From Kitasatospora terrestris (GTDB lineage Bacteria; Actinomycetota; Actinomycetes; Streptomycetales; Streptomycetaceae), in the NCBI RefSeq assembly GCF_039542905.1, contig NZ_BAABIS010000001.1:868001-932000 (forward strand): 64,000 bases of DNA, given 5' to 3'. The translations under genes and the position numbers were made by a program. Below, one piece after another: positions 55,668 to 64,000 of this stretch. The notes under the pieces were generated by a model, which saw only the letters and a program-made list of their open reading frames with translations, ran no database searches and had not been told where the DNA came from. Within the stretch, counting starts at the first letter, position 1. Every line of letters begins with the position of its first letter.

Positions 55668-56165
55668 ATGCGTCTCGAACGCCCCCTCCTCGCCGCCGCG
55701 GCCGCGGCCGCCGTCCTCGCCCTGGCCACTCCCGCCGCCCACGCCGACCCCCAGCCCTCCAACCGCACCGTCGTCGACGACCAGCGGGTCTGGCAGGACG
55801 CCCCGGCGCTGCCGGCCGCCCCCGCACCGACCGCACCCGCACCGACCGCACCCGCACCGAGCGCACCGGTGCAGGAGCAGCCGAAGGAGGAGCCCAAGAA
55901 GGAGGACTCCAAGAGCGCCGAGGTCAAGAAGGACGACGGCAAGAAGGAGGAGGGCAAGGGCGGGGCCCCGAAGCATGAGCAGGCCAAGGAGGAGTCCGCC
56001 AAGGAGGTCCCCTGGCAGGACCAGAAGAAGCCGCACGGCGGTGTCCACACCGGCGGTGGCGGCCTCGCCGTCTCCGGCGGCGGCCTCGCCACCGGTGCCG
56101 CGCTCCTCGCCGGCGGCCTCGGCATCGGCGCCTACTCCCTCCGCCGCCGCTCCACCGGAGTCTGA
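55668..56165 (+). CDS. Cell-surface protein with Lys/Glu-rich stalk and C-terminal anchor
   Basis: 165 residues. Signal peptide (cleavage near AAHA-DP), short PAPTAPAPT repeats, a very charged stalk (EQPKEEPKKEDSKSAEVKKDDG...), then KPHGGVHTGGGGLAVSGGGL and a hydrophobic segment ending SLRRRSTGV. That C-terminal pattern (HTGGG, Gly/Ala-rich helix, Arg tail) recalls sortase-like sorting signals of streptomycetes but lacks LPxTG/LAxTG. Likely exposed on the cell surface. Start ATG 55668, GAAGGA 11 bases upstream. A 17-bp stem hairpin follows. Confidence 0.82.
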   Translation: MRLERPLLAAAAAAAVLALATPAAHADPQPSNRTVVDDQRVWQDAPALPAAPAPTAPAPTAPAPSAPVQEQPKEEPKKEDSKSAEVKKDDGKKEEGKGGAPKHEQAKEESAKEVPWQDQKKPHGGVHTGGGGLAVSGGGLATGAALLAGGLGIGAYSLRRRSTGV

Positions 56166-56176
56166 GCCTCCCCGCT

Positions 56177-56224
56177 GACGGGTGCGGTGCCCGACCGACA
56201 CCAGGCCCGGGCACCGCACCCGTC
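56177..56224 (+). terminator. 17-bp stem hairpin terminator
   Basis: Arms 56177-56193 and 56208-56224 are perfectly complementary over 17 bases, with a 14-base loop, twelve bases after the surface-protein stop. Confidence 0.85.
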
Positions 56225-56324
56225 GGCATGCGCCGCCGCAGCCGCGGTGCCCGCTCAGGCCCGCTGCGGCCACGATTCCGGGTTCCGCCCTCCTCCCTGG
56301 GCCCGTGCTGGAATGCTGCCGGGC

Positions 56325-56837
56325 ATGACCGAGGAGCATGCTGTCGCCGACACCCCGCCCGTTGACGCGGTACCGGCGCGTCGCCGTCCGGCCTGGAAGA
56401 TCCCCCTGGCGATCGTGACCGGTCTGGTCGTGGCCGCTGCTGCCGTCGGACTGGCCCGGGGCCTGTCCGGAGAGGACGCCGGGCCCGCCACGCCGACGTC
56501 CGGGTCGCCGGCGGCGGGGCCCGACACGTTCGCCCTGAGCGGCCATCTGACCCTGAAGCAGTCGAGCGTCACCTCCGGCCCCTGCTCCGGGACGGGCGGC
56601 TACCAGGACATCCACGAGGGCGCCACCGTCACGGTGTACGACGGCGGGGGCAGGGCCGTCGCGACGGGGTCGCTGGCCGCCGGCATGCGCGTCGGCCTGT
56701 ACTGCCGGTTCAGCGTGTGGGTCACCGGCGTACCGGTGGGACCGGGCTCCTACCAGGTGGAGGTGTCCCACCGGGGGAAGGCCACCCTGTCGGCCGAGGA
56801 CGCCCAAGCCGGAAAGTACGAGGCCTCACTGGGCTGA
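56325..56837 (+). CDS. Single-pass membrane protein, secreted domain
   Basis: 170 residues starting MTEEHAVADT. One membrane helix (about 26-47: IPLAIVTGLVVAAAAVGLARGL), then an extracytoplasmic domain of about 110 residues with two Cys (SGPCSGTGGYQDIHEGATVTVYDGGGR and RVGLYCRFSVWVTGVPVGPGSYQVEV), a beta-rich pattern that is common in streptomycete membrane proteins of unknown role. No close ribosome-binding site. An ATG at 56313 would add four residues. Confidence 0.78.
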   Translation: MTEEHAVADTPPVDAVPARRRPAWKIPLAIVTGLVVAAAAVGLARGLSGEDAGPATPTSGSPAAGPDTFALSGHLTLKQSSVTSGPCSGTGGYQDIHEGATVTVYDGGGRAVATGSLAAGMRVGLYCRFSVWVTGVPVGPGSYQVEVSHRGKATLSAEDAQAGKYEASLG

Positions 56838-57629
56838 GCCCCCACGACACTCGCGCGCCCGCCGCCTGCCCCGACCTCATCGACGTCGCCCCGTTCCTCG
56901 CACGACATCCACGCCGACGGGATCTTCGAGGCGATCGGCCGTCCCACGCCGGCAGGACGAGCAGCGGGTCGGAACGCACGGCAACCGTCGCCTGCGCCGG
57001 GGGCATCTTCCCGGTCTCCTCGCCGGACAGTTGCGTCTTGCCCGGTCCAGGCGCGCAGGACGCCACGCCCAGCTGAAACGCCAGCGTTCAGGACTTGCAT
57101 TGGGGACTCCCTTGACCGTCCCTCCTCAATGGAATCCCGGAACCGGTTCCGGGCCGGTGCGGACCGAGTCAACAGCGCTTCCGACTCGACGTCAAGACTT
57201 CGAGACGGAACCGGCGAACAGTCAATGAACCAGCAGGTAGCGCGAATCGAGCTTTCAAGAGGCGAACGGGGCCCAGCACTTCGTCGCCCGGCACAGCGCC
57301 AAGTGCCTCGCCGTCGCCACGACCGCGGCGACCAACTCGGTCCAGCTCGTCCAGCGCACCTGCGACAACTCCGCCGCGCAGAGCTTCCGGCTGACCGCGC
57401 AGCCCTGAGCCGGTCGCATCCCGGGCAGGTGCCCGCGGGAGGGGGCCGCTCCTCCGATCCGCCCCTGCACGATCCGCCGCCACCGCACCGGACGCCTGCT
57501 GCACCTCCGACGACCGGGCCGACGACGCGTCCCCGCCCCCCGCCGGGGCGGCCGCCGCGGGCTGCTCCTGCGGCGGCTGACCCGGCGGCGGGGGCCATCG
57601 CCGGAAGCACGGGGGACGCCGCCGTACGC
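56838..57629. other. Gene-poor stretch with decayed coding fragments
   Basis: 792 bp without an intact gene. Apart from the ricin-B fragment (57247-57408), the minus strand near 56970-57075 reads LAFQLGVASCAPGPGKTQ then LSGEETGKMPPAQATVAVRS, which looks like a lipobox and mature N-terminus but lacks a start in frame. The composition is less GC-extreme around 57050-57250. Most likely degraded genes. Confidence 0.5.
57247..57408 (+). pseudogene. Ricin-B lectin domain C-terminal fragment
   Basis: In one frame the sequence reads NGAQHFVARHSAKCLAVA then VQLVQRTCDNSAAQSFRLTA and a TGA at 57406. HxGKCLxV and Q-x-T-C-x(5-6)-QxFRL are the hallmarks of the last ricin-type trefoil repeat. A TAG lies just upstream in frame and no start codon is present, so this is the 3' end of a lost secreted lectin or glycosidase gene. 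Confidence 0.65.
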
Positions 57630-58469
57630 TCACCCGCCTGCCGGGAAGTCGGCGGCGGCGCTCGCGTCGGCCCAGGTCCGGGCCTCCTCGGCGCGCGCCT
57701 CGCCGGCGGCGAGGGCCGCGGTCACGGCCTGGGCGCCGAGCAGGAGTCGGCGCGGCGGGTCGTCGTGGCCGAGGACGTCGATGATCACCCGGGCGGCGCG
57801 GGCGGGGTCACCGGGCTGCGCGCCGTCGTTCTCCTGCCGGTAGCGGTTCATGGCGCCGACGGTCTCCTCGTAGTCGGGGCCCACCGCGTGCAGTTCCATG
57901 GACGAGCCCTGCCAGTCCGTCCGGAAGGCGCCGGGTTCGACGATGAGGACCTTCACCCCGAACGGGGCGACCTCGTTCGCCAGGACCTCCGAGAAGCCCT
58001 CGACGGCGAACTTGGCGCTCTGGTAGGCGCCCATGCCCGGGGTACCGCCGACCCGGCCGCCGACGGACGAGAACTGGACGAACACGCCCGACCGCTGCGC
58101 GCGCAGCACCGGCAGCGCGGCCCGGGTGACGTTCACCAGCCCGAAGAAGTTCGCCTCGAACTGCGCGCGGAAGTCCCGGTCGGTCATGTCCTCGATCGGC
58201 CCGCTGTTGGCGTACCCGGCGTTGTTCACCACCACGTCCAGTCGGCCGAACGCCTCGACCGCGGCGCCCACCGCGGCGCGGGCCGCGTCCGCGTCGGTGA
58301 CGTCCAGGGTCGCGGTGCGGACACGCGCACCGTGGCGGGCGGCCAGGTCCGCCAGGTGCTCCGGCCGCCGGGCCGTGGCCAGGACCTGGTCGCCGTGCGC
58401 CAGGGCCGCTTCGGTCAGCCGGCGTCCGAAGCCCCGGGACGCTCCGGTGATCAACCACGTACGGGTCAT
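57630..58469 (-). CDS. Short-chain dehydrogenase/reductase (SDR)
   Basis: 279 residues, classical SDR. NAD(P)-binding TGASRGFG (residues 9-16), DVTD, NNAG (82-85), Ser in QFSSVGG and the catalytic Tyr149-x-x-x-Lys153 (YQSAK), then VEPGAFRTDW. The Arg pair after the Gly motif and ARRPEHL suggest NADPH preference. Substrate unknown. Start ATG 58469. Divergent from the LuxR-type regulator (180-bp gap), which may control it. Confidence 0.93.
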   Translation of the reverse strand: MTRTWLITGASRGFGRRLTEAALAHGDQVLATARRPEHLADLAARHGARVRTATLDVTDADAARAAVGAAVEAFGRLDVVVNNAGYANSGPIEDMTDRDFRAQFEANFFGLVNVTRAALPVLRAQRSGVFVQFSSVGGRVGGTPGMGAYQSAKFAVEGFSEVLANEVAPFGVKVLIVEPGAFRTDWQGSSMELHAVGPDYEETVGAMNRYRQENDGAQPGDPARAARVIIDVLGHDDPPRRLLLGAQAVTAALAAGEARAEEARTWADASAAADFPAGG

Positions 58470-58649
58470 GTCGAGATCCTTCCGCTCTGTTCCTGAGGTC
58501 CACCGGTCCCCACTCTGCTGCGCGGGGTGTCCACCGCGCCTCCGTCACATGACGTCCAGTCAGTGGGCGTCGGCCGGGGCGGACCGGAGAAACCCGCTGT
58601 TCGTAGGATGGGTGGAGCTCCTCCGGGAGGAACTGGTGCCGGAGGGGAC

Positions 58650-61370
58650 ATGTCGCAACAGCCGAACCGCCGACTGCTCGGGCGGGCCGTGGAGTTGGAG
58701 GCGCTGGACCGCCTGCTGCGCGAGGTGCGCGAGGGGCGCAGCCGGGTGCTGGTGCTGCGCGGCGAGGCCGGCGTCGGGAAGTCGGCGCTGCTCGATCACC
58801 TGGCCGAGCGGGCGGCGTCGGTGCGGACCGTGCGCGCGGCGGGTGTCGAGGCCGAGTCCGAGTTCGCCTATTCGGCCCTGCAGCGCCTGTGCGCGCCGTT
58901 GCTGTCGCACCTCGACGGACTCCCGCCGGTGCAGCAGGAGGCGCTGCGGGTCGCGTTCGGCCTGAGCGCGGGGAATCCGCCGGAGATGCTGCTGGTCGGG
59001 ATCGCGGTGCTCGGTCTGTTCGCGGAGGCCGCGGCCGGGTCCCCGCTGGTGTGCCTGGTGGACGACGCGCAGTGGCTGGACCTGATGTCGCACCGGATCC
59101 TGTCGTTCGTCGGGCGACGGCTGGACGCCGAGTCGGTGGCGCTGGTGTTCGCCGAGCGGGTCACCGGCGAGGAGCACGAGGACGGCTTCTCGGGCCTGCC
59201 GGAGCTTGCGCTGGGCGGGCTGGCGGACGCCGATGCCCGGGCGCTGCTCGAGGGCGTGCTGCCGGGCCCGGTCGACGCCCGGGTGCGGGACCGGATCGTC
59301 GCGGAGACCGGTGGGAACCCGCTGGCCCTGCTGGAGCTGCCGCGGGGCCTGTCGCCGACGGAGTTGGCGTTCGGGTTCGGCGGGCCGGGCGCCGGTCCGC
59401 TGGCGACCCGGGTCGAGGACGGCTTCCGCCGGCGGGTGGAGGCGCTGCCGGCCGACACCCGGGCCCTGCTGCTGGTCGCGGCGGTCGAACCGGTCGGCGA
59501 CGGGCCGCTGCTGTGGCACGCGCTGCGCCTGCTGGGCATCGGGCTGGAGGCAGCGGCGGCGGCCGAGGCCGCGGGCCTGATCACCCTGGGCGTCCCGGTG
59601 CGGTTCCGGCACCCGCTGGTGCGGTCGGCGGTCTGGCGGGGCGCGGACGCCGCCGCGCTGCGGGCCGCGCACGGCGCCCTCGCGGAGGCGACCGACGCCG
59701 GGCGCGACCCCGACCGGCGGGCCTGGCACCAGGCCCACGCCGCCGTCGGCCCGGACGAGCAGGTCGCCGCCGCGCTGGAGCGCTCCGCCGACCGGGCCCT
59801 GGCGCGCGGCGGCCGGGCGGCCGCCGCCTCGTTCCTGGAACGTGCCGCCGCGCTCGCCCCCGACCCGAAGGAGCGCGCGCGGCGCGCGCTGGCTGCCGCA
59901 TCGGCGCACCTCGCCGCGGGCGCGCCGGCCCGGGTGCCCGACCTGGTCGCCGCCGCCGAACTGGGGCCGCTGGACCCGCTGCAGCAGGCCGACGCCAGTC
60001 GGCTGCGGGCCCGGGCCTCGTCCATGACCGACCCGGGGTTCGGCGCGGTGCAGCCCCTGCTCGACGCGGCGGGACGGCTCCGGGAGCTCGACCCGGCCGC
60101 CGCGCGGGAGACCTACCTCGCCGCGTTCGGCGCGGCCATCTGGGCGGGCCGGTACGACGCGGGCGGGCTGCGGCGGGTCGCCGAGGCGGCCCGCGACCTG
60201 CCGCCGGGCGAGGAGACGGCGGGGGTCTTCCTCCGGGCCCTGGTCGCCTGGGCGACGGACGGGCCGGTCGCCGCCTTCCCACTGCTGGAGCGGGCTCTGC
60301 ACTCCCTCACCGCCGACGAGGACCTGGCGGTGCTGTGGCCGGCCGCGAACGCCGCCGTGGAACTGGGCGATCACCGGGCCTGGCTGGACATCACCGAGCG
60401 CGCGGCCCGCTTCGCCCGGACGACGGGCACCCTGTCGGTCCTCTCCACGGCGCTGCCGTACCGGGCGGCCTCGCTCGGGTACGCGGGACGGTTCGCCGAG
60501 GCCGGGGACCTGCTGGCCGAAGCGGTGGTCGCGGAGGAGGCCGCGGGCGTCGCGACGCGCCTGGCCACCACCGGCCTGATCAGCGCGTACCGGGGCCGGG
60601 AGCGGCCGGCGCTGGAGGTGATCGAGACGATGGAGCGCGACGGCGAACGGCGCGGCCTCGGCCGGCTCACCGCGATGGCGGCGTGCGCGCGGGCCGTGCT
60701 CCACAACGGGCTGGGCAACTACCCGCTCGCGATGGAGGCGGCGCTGCGCGGCATCGACCACCGGGACCTGGTCGTCCACCACTGGACGTGCAGCGAGCTG
60801 GTCGAGGCCGCGACCCGCACCGGTGACCTGGACGTCGCGGCCCGGGCGCGCGAGCGGCTGGCCGAGTGGAGCCGGGCCGGCACGCCCTGGGCGCTCGGGG
60901 CGAACGCCGTCGCCGACGCCCTGACCGGGGCGCCCGAGCGGGCCGAGGACCGCTACCGGGAGGCCGTGGACCACTACGGTCGGGGCGGGCTCGGCGCACT
61001 GGAGGCCCGGGCCCGGCTGCTGTTCGGCGAATGGCTGCGCCGCCGGAACCGGCGGGCCCAGGCCCGCGACGAGCTGTACGCGGCGCACGAGGCGGCCGCG
61101 GAGATGGGGATGGAGGCGTTCGCCGAGCGGGCCAGGCGGGAGCTGCTCGCCACCGGCGAGACCGTCCGCAGGCGGACGGTGGGCGCGCCGGTCCTGACGC
61201 CGCAGGAGGCGCAGATCGCCCGGCTCGCGGCCGGCGGGCACCCGAACGCGGAGATCGGAGCGCAGCTCTTCCTGAGCCCGCGCACGGTGGAGTGGCACCT
61301 GCGCAAGGTCTTCGTGAAGCTGGGGATCTCCTCCCGGCGCGAGATCGAAGGCGCCCTGTCCGGGCGGTGA
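58650..61370 (+). CDS. Large LuxR (LAL) regulator with AAA ATPase domain
   Basis: 906 residues. N-terminal ATPase with P-loop LRGEAGVGKSALLDHL (about 38-52) and CLVDDAQWLD (Walker B), long TPR-like helical middle, and a C-terminal LuxR/FixJ helix-turn-helix (about 845-906: LTPQEAQIARLAAGGHPNAEIGAQLFLSPRTVEWHLRKVFVKLGISSR). This is the LAL architecture of streptomycete pathway-specific activators (MalT-like). Start ATG 58650 with GGAGGGG five bases upstream. Divergent from the SDR gene; convergent with the alpha/beta hydrolase, with a strong terminator between. Confidence 0.94.
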   Translation: MSQQPNRRLLGRAVELEALDRLLREVREGRSRVLVLRGEAGVGKSALLDHLAERAASVRTVRAAGVEAESEFAYSALQRLCAPLLSHLDGLPPVQQEALRVAFGLSAGNPPEMLLVGIAVLGLFAEAAAGSPLVCLVDDAQWLDLMSHRILSFVGRRLDAESVALVFAERVTGEEHEDGFSGLPELALGGLADADARALLEGVLPGPVDARVRDRIVAETGGNPLALLELPRGLSPTELAFGFGGPGAGPLATRVEDGFRRRVEALPADTRALLLVAAVEPVGDGPLLWHALRLLGIGLEAAAAAEAAGLITLGVPVRFRHPLVRSAVWRGADAAALRAAHGALAEATDAGRDPDRRAWHQAHAAVGPDEQVAAALERSADRALARGGRAAAASFLERAAALAPDPKERARRALAAASAHLAAGAPARVPDLVAAAELGPLDPLQQADASRLRARASSMTDPGFGAVQPLLDAAGRLRELDPAAARETYLAAFGAAIWAGRYDAGGLRRVAEAARDLPPGEETAGVFLRALVAWATDGPVAAFPLLERALHSLTADEDLAVLWPAANAAVELGDHRAWLDITERAARFARTTGTLSVLSTALPYRAASLGYAGRFAEAGDLLAEAVVAEEAAGVATRLATTGLISAYRGRERPALEVIETMERDGERRGLGRLTAMAACARAVLHNGLGNYPLAMEAALRGIDHRDLVVHHWTCSELVEAATRTGDLDVAARARERLAEWSRAGTPWALGANAVADALTGAPERAEDRYREAVDHYGRGGLGALEARARLLFGEWLRRRNRRAQARDELYAAHEAAAEMGMEAFAERARRELLATGETVRRRTVGAPVLTPQEAQIARLAAGGHPNAEIGAQLFLSPRTVEWHLRKVFVKLGISSRREIEGALSGR

Positions 61371-61416
61371 GCGTACTCGGCCTCGTTCGCGGTGGACGGC
61401 CGGGAGGGCGGAGGGA

Positions 61417-61453
61417 GCCGGGAGGGCGGAGGGGAGACGTCCGCCCTCCCGGC
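61417..61453. terminator. 14-bp stem hairpin, bidirectional terminator
   Basis: GCCGGGAGGGCGGA (61417-61430) and its reverse complement (61440-61453) flank a nine-base loop between convergent stops at 61370 and 61496. A second copy of the left arm (near 61399-61413) could compete for pairing. Confidence 0.85.
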
Positions 61454-61495
61454 GTTCAGGAGCCGCCGGCCACCCTGCGGGGCCCGCCGGTTCGG

Positions 61496-62344
61496 TCAGC
61501 GGGTGGCACGGGCGGCCTTCTCGATGACGCCGGCCACCAGGTCGGGGTGGGAGACCGCGACGGAGTGGGACGCGGCCACCTCGGTGGTGTGGGCGTGGGC
61601 CCGCCGGGCCATGAACCGCTGGGCGGCGGCCGGGATGTTGAGGTCCTCGGTCGTGACGACGTCCCAGCTGGGGACGGTCTCCCAGGCGGCGGCGGTGGCC
61701 TTCTCCGTCAGCGCGGCCTGCGCGATCGGCCGCTGGGCCGCCGCCGCCAGGGCGGCCCGGTCCGCCGGGACGTCGGCCGCGAACTGCGCCCGGAACTTGT
61801 CCTGCTGGATGTACAGGTCGGTGCCGGTGCTGCCGTCCGCGCCGGTGAACGGCACCGGGTCCAGCGTGCCCGGCAGGGTGGAGCCGGGGAAGCGGTCGGT
61901 CAGCTCCAGCGCGGACTCGCCCGGAGCGGGCAGGAACGCGGCGACGTACACGAGGGCCTTGACCCGGGGCTCGCCGACGGCGGCCTGGCTGATGACCGAG
62001 CCGCCGTACGAGTGGCCGACGAGGACGACGGGGCCCTTCAGGTGGTCGACGAGGCTGCGCAGCGCGGCGGCGTCGGAGGCGGGCCCCCGCAGCGGGTTGG
62101 CGGCGGCCACCACCGGGTAGCCGTCGCGGCGCAGCGCGGCGACGACGCCGTCCCAGCTGGAGCCGTCGGCGAACGCGCCGTGCTCCAGGACGACGGTCGG
62201 CTTGGGCCCGCGGTCGGCCGCCGGGGTGGGGGCGGCGGCGTCCGCGGTGCCGGCGACGGCGAACGCGCCGATGGCCGCGGCCGTACCGACCGCGACGGCG
62301 GCGGCGGTGAACCGGCGCTTGCGGACGTTCTCAGGGCTGTGCAC
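61496..62344 (-). CDS. Secreted alpha/beta hydrolase (EstC/salicylate-esterase-like)
   Basis: 282 residues. GTG start at 62344; basic N-terminus and signal peptide ending near TADAAA. Alpha/beta-hydrolase fold: VVLEHGAFADGSSWDGVVAAL, nucleophile elbow VGHSYGGSV, and a final SHSVAVSHPDLVAGVI with the catalytic His. This subgroup (HGAFADGSSW...) includes plant-type methyl-ester hydrolases and many streptomycete 'alpha/beta fold hydrolases' of unknown substrate. Monocistronic. Confidence 0.9.
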   Translation of the reverse strand: MHSPENVRKRRFTAAAVAVGTAAAIGAFAVAGTADAAAPTPAADRGPKPTVVLEHGAFADGSSWDGVVAALRRDGYPVVAAANPLRGPASDAAALRSLVDHLKGPVVLVGHSYGGSVISQAAVGEPRVKALVYVAAFLPAPGESALELTDRFPGSTLPGTLDPVPFTGADGSTGTDLYIQQDKFRAQFAADVPADRAALAAAAQRPIAQAALTEKATAAAWETVPSWDVVTTEDLNIPAAAQRFMARRAHAHTTEVAASHSVAVSHPDLVAGVIEKAARATR

Positions 62345-62552
62345 GGGAGATCACGCTCCAGGGGCTCGAACAAGGGCGATGGGTTTGGCGGTCCCCACTG
62401 TCGCCCGCGGTCCGCCCCGGACACATCGGTCAGGTGACGCCACCGGCGGGCCCGGCAGGCCTCGCACCGACCGACCGTCAGGTGACTGATGTGCCGGCAC
62501 CGGTGCGGCGGCGACAGTGGGGGCGCCATACCCGAACACCCTTGGAGCGAAC

Positions 62553-64000
62553 ATGAAACGACGGTTCCTGGCCGTCGCAGCCGCCGTCCCGCTGGCCGCC
62601 GCCCTCGGCGCGCCGGTCGGCGCATCGGCGGACACCCCACCGCACGGCCCGCTGTCCTTCACCTGCGCCCCGGTCGCGCCTCCCGCCCCGGCCGGCACCG
62701 CGGTGGAGTCGGTGACCGCCGTCGGCGTCCCGGCCGGCACCTTCCAGGTACCCGGGGTTCCGCCGCTCGGCGGCTTCCCCGTGCCCGACGTCCCGGCGCA
62801 CTGCGAGGTGACGGTCACCCTCACCCACCCCGGCGCGGGAGACCACGCCGAAGTGAACGTCTGGCTGCCGCAGGCCGGTTGGAACGGCCGCTTCCAGGCG
62901 GTCGGCGGCAGCGCCTACGCCGCCGGGGACAACGGCGCCGGACTCGCCGCGGCCGTCAGACAGGGCTACGCCGCCGCCACGACCGACGCCGGCGTCGGCG
63001 GCCCCCTGGACACCAGCTGGGCGCTGGACGCCTCCGGCCACGTCAACACCGCGCTGCTGGACAACTTCGCCTCCCGCTCGGCGCACGAGATGGCCCTGGT
63101 CGGCAAGGACGTCGTGGCCGGCGTCTACGGCAGGGCCGCGTCCTGGTCCTACTGGAACGGCTGCTCCACCGGCGGCCGCCAGGGCTACCTGGAGGCCCAG
63201 CGTTACCCGGAGGACTTCGACGGCGTCAACGCCGCGGCGCCCGGCATCAACTGGAACCAGTTCGAGGTCGCCACCCTGTGGCCGCAGGTCGTGATGCACG
63301 AGACCCGCACCTACCCGACCGCCTGCGAGTTCGACGCCTTCAACCGGGCCGCCCTCACCGCCTGCGACCGGCTCGACGGCGCCGCCGACGGCCTGGTCGG
63401 CGACCCGGCGCGCTGCGACTACGACCCGCGCCGCCTGATCGGCACCCGGATCGTCTGCGACGGCAAGGAGATCACCGTCACCGCGGCCGACGCCGAGGTG
63501 GTCCGCAGGATCTGGGACGGCCCGCGCGACGCCGAGGGCAGACGGCTCTGGTACGGCCTGCCGATCGGCGCCGACTTCCGCTACCTCGCGGCCAGCAGGA
63601 CCGACGAGAACGGCGTCACCACGGGCTCGCCGTTCGTCGTCCCCGCCGTCTGGGCCGCCACCTTCGTGCAGAAGCAGCCCTCGTTCGACACCGCGAACCT
63701 CACCTACGCCCGGTTCGAGGAGATCTTCCGCAAGGCCGGGGCCGAGTACGACCAGGTCATCGGCGCCCGCGACCCCGACCTCTCCGCCTTCCGCGCCGCC
63801 GGCGGCAAGCTGATCACCTGGCACGGCACCGCCGACCAACTGATCCCCACCGCCGGCACCGTCGACTACCGCAAGCGCGTGGAACGCCGGATGGGCGGCA
63901 GCGAGCGGGTCGACGACTTCTACCGGCTGTTCCTCGCACCCGGCGTCCCGCACTGCGGTCTCAACGGCGGCAAGGTCGACGACCTGGCCGCACTGACCGC
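62553..64000 (+). CDS. Tannase/feruloyl esterase family protein, cut by window end
   Basis: At least 482 residues; the gene runs off the right edge. Signal peptide MKRRFLAVAAAVPLAAALGA...SA, then a tannase/feruloyl esterase domain: WNGRFQAVGGSAYAAG, nucleophile Ser in YWNGCSTGGRQGYLEAQRYP flanked by the family's Cys, catalytic Asp in ITWHGTADQLIPT and His in VPHCGLNGG. It would hydrolyse ester bonds of plant phenolics (gallate, ferulate) outside the cell. Start ATG 62553 with TTGGAGCG about 6 bases upstream. The family normally ends some 40-60 residues after the HCG motif, so little is missing. Confidence 0.92.
   Translation, partial: MKRRFLAVAAAVPLAAALGAPVGASADTPPHGPLSFTCAPVAPPAPAGTAVESVTAVGVPAGTFQVPGVPPLGGFPVPDVPAHCEVTVTLTHPGAGDHAEVNVWLPQAGWNGRFQAVGGSAYAAGDNGAGLAAAVRQGYAAATTDAGVGGPLDTSWALDASGHVNTALLDNFASRSAHEMALVGKDVVAGVYGRAASWSYWNGCSTGGRQGYLEAQRYPEDFDGVNAAAPGINWNQFEVATLWPQVVMHETRTYPTACEFDAFNRAALTACDRLDGAADGLVGDPARCDYDPRRLIGTRIVCDGKEITVTAADAEVVRRIWDGPRDAEGRRLWYGLPIGADFRYLAASRTDENGVTTGSPFVVPAVWAATFVQKQPSFDTANLTYARFEEIFRKAGAEYDQVIGARDPDLSAFRAAGGKLITWHGTADQLIPTAGTVDYRKRVERRMGGSERVDDFYRLFLAPGVPHCGLNGGKVDDLAALT

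Noticed and set aside
58560..61298. A 2.7-kb open frame on the minus strand opposite the LuxR gene
   Set aside because: Arg/Pro/Gln-rich shadow without motifs; the plus-strand LAL regulator is clear.
1..64000. CRISPR arrays, tRNA/rRNA genes, insertion sequences and attachment sites
   Set aside because: No repeat-spacer periodicity, cloverleaf-like element, transposase motif or flanking direct repeats were seen; short tandem repeats found are intragenic or isolated.

Overview
The window is very GC-rich DNA from a streptomycete-type actinomycete (Streptomyces or Kitasatospora; the sequence alone does not separate them). The evidence is strong third-position GC bias, frequent GTG starts, a WhiB-family protein, a SARP/AfsR-type regulator, lipoproteins and ESX-type (type VII) secreted proteins, a fused isobutyryl-CoA mutase, and several promoters of the leaderless kind. 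I saw no tRNA, rRNA, CRISPR array or insertion sequence. The right end cuts through a tannase/feruloyl esterase gene.

Layout. 0-15.4 kb is ordinary chromosome: small conserved proteins, a secreted SMP-30-like beta-propeller, icmF with a perfect 20-bp operator-like palindrome, a membrane protein, a divergent LysR/EamA pair, a VanZ-PepSY membrane protein, a NIPSNAP protein, a WhiB-like protein, and a two-component system divergent from a VanY-type carboxypeptidase. 15.8-36 kb is the outstanding block, all on the minus strand. A WD40 protein and a SARP-NB-ARC-TPR regulator are followed by a small ESX-like protein, a 740-residue Gly-rich ESX-like protein, a 311-residue WXG-like protein and a 3,624-residue polymorphic toxin. 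The toxin starts with an ESX-type module that resembles the one in the 740-residue protein. It then carries a TIKI/ChaN/PMT-like domain (GEAH...GKAH), an anthrax-lethal-factor-like metalloprotease (HEFTH...E), a Cys-His module that may be CNF1-like, and a C-terminal papain-fold glutamine deamidase (Cys-His-Asp). It also has four short basic clusters resembling nuclear-localisation signals. No immunity gene and no ESX secretion machinery lie beside it.

36-38 kb holds a GNAT acetyltransferase and a gene graveyard: a RidA gene with an internal deletion and a cytidine/blasticidin-deaminase-ASCH fusion with three frameshifts. 38-43.4 kb has an MFS pump divergent from a MocR regulator, then a four-gene extracytoplasmic thiol-redox operon (thioredoxin lipoprotein, DsbD-alpha-like lipoprotein, TlpA-like lipoprotein, CcdA). 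43.5-56.8 kb is rich in cell-envelope genes: CAP-domain protein, a secreted protein divergent from a second two-component system, a serine beta-lactamase-like hydrolase, DinB, an S41 peptidase, VanZ, CapA, a NodB deacetylase and a surface protein. 56.8-57.6 kb has no intact gene but keeps a ricin-B lectin fragment. 57.6-64 kb carries an SDR oxidoreductase, a large LuxR (LAL) regulator, a secreted alpha/beta hydrolase and the truncated tannase.

The window's main story is the toxin block: a regulated export operon whose last gene encodes a multi-domain effector, possibly aimed at eukaryotic cells.
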